DNA of 8,576 bases from an uncultured Ruminococcus sp. (lineage in GTDB: Bacteria > Bacillota > Clostridia > Oscillospirales > CAG-272), in NCBI GenBank assembly GCA_902778205.1, contig CACYWX010000117.1, positions 1 through 8,576 on the forward strand. The letters are read 5' to 3'. Below are positions 6,528 through 8,576 of this stretch, piece after piece. A model generated the notes under the pieces. It ran no database searches. It worked only from the letters and a program-made list of their open reading frames with translations, and was not told the DNA's origin. Position numbers and translations under genes: made by a program. Numbering within the stretch: position 1 is the stretch's first letter; every line of letters begins with the position of its first letter.

Positions 6528-7982
6528 ATGATTTATGACGTATTGATTATCGGCGCCGGCTGTACGGGCGTCATGACCGCGCGTCTGCTCTCCTCGAAGA
6601 ACGTGAGGACCGCCGTGGCGGAAGCCCGCTGCGACGTGGCCATGGGAGCGACCTGCGCCAACTCCGCCATCGTCCACGCCGGATACGACGCGAAGCCCGG
6701 CACCCTCAAGGCGAAGCTCAACGTGCGCGGCAACGTGCTCATGAAGGAGCTCTGCGCGCAGCTGGGCGTGGAGGTGAAGAACGTCGGCTCCCACGTGGTG
6801 GGATTCGGCGGGGAGGACCTTCCGAAGCTGAAGGAGCTGTACGAGCGCGGCGTGTCGAACGGCGTCCCTGGACTGGAGATCATCGGTCAGGACGCCCTGC
6901 GCCGGATGGAGCCCCATGTCTCTCCGGAGGCCACCCATTCCCTCTGGGCCCCCTCGGCCGCCATCACCTGCCCCTACGGCATCACCATCGCCGCCGCCGA
7001 CAACGCGGTCACAAACGGCGTCGATTTCTATTTCAACTTCCCCGTGGTCTCCTGCGCGAAGGAGGAGGGCGTCTTTGCGGTGTCGGACGGCGAAAAGACC
7101 ATCCGCGCCCGCTATGTGGTCAACTGCGCCGGCGTGCATTCCGCGGAGCTGGCCGCCGTCCTCGGGGAGCGGGACTTCCCCATCACCATCACGCCCCGCC
7201 GCGGCGAATACTTCATCCTCGACAAGGCCGTCGGACATCTGGCGAACTCCACCCTCTTCGTCTGTCCCTCAGACCGGGGCAAGGGCATCCTCGTCTCCCC
7301 CACGGTGGACGGCAACCTGATCGTGGGTCCCAACGCCTATCCCATCGAAGACGGAGACGACCGGGCTACCACGGCGGAGGGCCTGGCCGAGATCACCGCG
7401 GGAGCGCGCCGCATCATGCCGGAGGTGCCCATGAACATGGCCATCACCTCCTTCGCCGGCGTCCGCGCCACCCCCAACATTTACGACTTCTACCTGAAGC
7501 GCTCGGAGCAGGTTCCGGGCCTCATCCACGCGGTGGGCGTCGAATCCCCCGGCTTTGCGTCCTCTCCGGCCACGGCGGAATACCTCGTCGGACTGCTGGA
7601 GGAGGCCGGACTGGAGCTGACGGACAAGGCGGACTACATCCCCACCAGACGCCCCGACGGCAACCACATCCAGTTCAACCGGCTGAGTGAGGAGGAAAAG
7701 GCGGCCCGGTGCCGGGAGAATCCCGCCTACGGAAAGATCGTCTGCCGCTGCGAGACCGTCACGGAGGGGGACCTTCTGGACATGCTCGACGCGCCCATCC
7801 CCGCCGTCACCATCGACATGATGAAGAAGAGACTGCGGGCCGGCATGGGGCGGTGCCAGGGCGGGTTCTGCTCTCCCAGGGTGGCCGCTCTCATCGCGGA
7901 GCGCACCGGCATGGGGCTGGAGAACGTCACCAAGAACGGCGGCGGCTCCTGGCTGGTGACAAAACGGATCGGGGAGGAATGA
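6528..7982 (+). CDS. glpA: FAD-dependent glycerol-3-phosphate dehydrogenase, GlpA type, with C-terminal [2Fe-2S] domain
   Basis: 484 residues, probably oxidising sn-glycerol-3-phosphate to dihydroxyacetone phosphate and passing electrons from FAD through an iron-sulfur centre. Seen: an N-terminal FAD-binding Rossmann motif, MIYDVLIIGAGCTG (GxGxxG at 9-14); the DAO-family segment GATCANSAIVHAGY (40-53); a second conserved stretch, VVNCAGVHS (197-205); and a C-terminal FAD-contacting region near FAGVRATP (309-316). The last part is a BFD-like [2Fe-2S] domain with four candidate ligands: Cys406 and Cys408 (VCRCE), Cys443 and Cys448 (RCQGGFC). This domain separates GlpA from the single-domain GlpD. 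It is shorter than E. coli GlpA (about 540 residues), as is common in anaerobic Firmicutes. It starts an operon: the next gene begins four bases after the stop, and GGGGAGGA at 7971-7978 serves as its ribosome-binding site. Alternative: a related DAO-family 2-hydroxyacid dehydrogenase; the substrate cannot be proved from sequence alone. Confidence 0.88.
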   Translation: MIYDVLIIGAGCTGVMTARLLSSKNVRTAVAEARCDVAMGATCANSAIVHAGYDAKPGTLKAKLNVRGNVLMKELCAQLGVEVKNVGSHVVGFGGEDLPKLKELYERGVSNGVPGLEIIGQDALRRMEPHVSPEATHSLWAPSAAITCPYGITIAAADNAVTNGVDFYFNFPVVSCAKEEGVFAVSDGEKTIRARYVVNCAGVHSAELAAVLGERDFPITITPRRGEYFILDKAVGHLANSTLFVCPSDRGKGILVSPTVDGNLIVGPNAYPIEDGDDRATTAEGLAEITAGARRIMPEVPMNMAITSFAGVRATPNIYDFYLKRSEQVPGLIHAVGVESPGFASSPATAEYLVGLLEEAGLELTDKADYIPTRRPDGNHIQFNRLSEEEKAARCRENPAYGKIVCRCETVTEGDLLDMLDAPIPAVTIDMMKKRLRAGMGRCQGGFCSPRVAALIAERTGMGLENVTKNGGGSWLVTKRIGEE

Positions 7983-7986
7983 GACC

Positions 7987-8576
7987 ATGACGGACAAGAA
8001 GCTCATCATCATCGGCGGCGGTCCGGCCGGACTGGCGGCGGCTGTCGCGGCGGCGGACCGGGGACTGGATCCCGCGGATATTCTGGTGCTGGAGCGGGAC
8101 AGCGAGCCCGGCGGCATCCTCAATCAGTGCATCCACGCCGGTTTCGGCCTCCACCGCTTCGGCGAGGATCTGACCGGACCGGAATACAGCGGCCGCTATA
8201 TCGCCATGGCCCGGGAGCGGAACATCCCGATCCTGTGCAACGCCATGGCCCTGAACCTCACCGCGGACCGGCGGGTGACCTTCGTCTCCCCCGAGACCGG
8301 CTACACCACCCTGCAGGCGGAGGCCGTGATCCTTGCCATGGGATGCCGGGAAAGGACCCGGGGAGCCCTGGGAACTCCGGGCACCCGTCCCTCCGGCGTC
8401 TACACGGCGGGATGCGCCCAGCGGTACGTGAACATCGAAGGCTTCATGCCCGGACGCCGGGTCGTGATTCTGGGCTCCGGCGACATCGGCCTCATCATGG
8501 CGCGCCGCATGACCCTGGAGGGCGCGAAGGTGCTGGCGGTGTGCGAGATCATGCCCTACTCCGGCGGTCTGGCCCG
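7987..8576 (+). CDS. NAD(P)/FAD-dependent oxidoreductase, partner of GlpA (partial, 3' end outside window)
   Basis: The first 196 residues are present; the frame is open at the right edge. Seen: a FAD-binding motif LIIIGGGPAG (GxGxxG at 10-15) with an acidic residue closing the second strand (LVLER, Glu36); the family segment GGILNQCIHAGFG (42-54); ATG-like motif LAMGCRERTRG (116-126); and a second dinucleotide-binding motif VVILGSGDIG (GxGxxG at 163-168), expected to bind NAD(P). There is no CxxC redox disulfide near the FAD motif, so it is not a thioredoxin-reductase or dihydrolipoamide-type enzyme. The arrangement resembles HcnB-type flavoproteins, which pair with a DAO-family subunit and a BFD [2Fe-2S] domain. 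It starts four bases after glpA with a strong ribosome-binding site, so the two products are probably made together and form a complex. It is often labelled GlpB in Firmicutes, although E. coli GlpB is only distantly similar. Confidence 0.85.
   Translation, partial: MTDKKLIIIGGGPAGLAAAVAAADRGLDPADILVLERDSEPGGILNQCIHAGFGLHRFGEDLTGPEYSGRYIAMARERNIPILCNAMALNLTADRRVTFVSPETGYTTLQAEAVILAMGCRERTRGALGTPGTRPSGVYTAGCAQRYVNIEGFMPGRRVVILGSGDIGLIMARRMTLEGAKVLAVCEIMPYSGGLA

Noticed and set aside
6447..6530. Upstream in-frame ATG of glpA at 6447
   Set aside because: It overlaps the promoter -35 element and would place 27 unrelated residues before the FAD motif; ATG 6528 has a ribosome-binding site.
6480..8123. 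Open frames on the minus strand opposite glpA and the second flavoprotein (252 and 284 codons)
   Set aside because: Shadows of the plus-strand genes; Asp/His/Gly/Val-rich with no recognisable motif.

Overview
The window holds two divergent gene clusters separated by about 400 bases of AT-rich intergenic DNA. Coding DNA is GC-rich with strong GC bias at third codon positions. Ribosome-binding sites are mostly purine-rich, and one clear extended -10 promoter is visible. Together with the gene content (a MoxR / DUF58 / membrane transglutaminase cluster, and a GlpA followed by a second flavoprotein), this suggests an anaerobic, GC-rich member of the Firmicutes/Clostridia. No rRNA or other phylogenetic marker is present, so the assignment is tentative.

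Minus strand, read from about 6121 down to 1: (i) a complete MoxR-type AAA+ ATPase; (ii) a complete 570-residue DUF58 membrane protein; (iii) a very large multi-pass membrane protein with an extracytoplasmic transglutaminase-like domain. Its first 1104 residues are here and its C-terminus lies beyond base 1. The gaps are 46 and 48 bases with no convincing terminator, so this looks like one operon. In such clusters the MoxR ATPase is thought to act as a chaperone for the DUF58 (von Willebrand A-like) protein, and the transglutaminase-fold protein carries out an undetermined reaction outside the membrane.

Intergenic region 6122-6527: this contains overlapping inverted repeats just upstream of the moxR-like gene, a GC-rich hairpin, a 10-base palindrome, and a good promoter (extended -10 TGGTATACT) for the plus-strand cluster.

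Plus strand, 6528 to the right edge: a GlpA-type FAD-dependent glycerol-3-phosphate dehydrogenase with a C-terminal [2Fe-2S] (BFD-like) domain. Four bases later comes a second flavoprotein with separate FAD- and NAD(P)-binding Rossmann motifs, truncated by the window. Together they probably form a glycerol-3-phosphate-oxidising complex.

The most unusual feature is that the two adjacent membrane proteins, DUF58 and transglutaminase, each carry a long lysine/alanine-rich, probably helical cytoplasmic insertion. In one it lies between transmembrane segments 6 and 7; in the other it interrupts the vWA-like DUF58 domain. I know of no function for these insertions, and their co-occurrence in neighbouring, functionally linked genes is worth following up. 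I found no CRISPR array, tRNA, rRNA, insertion sequence or phage feature.
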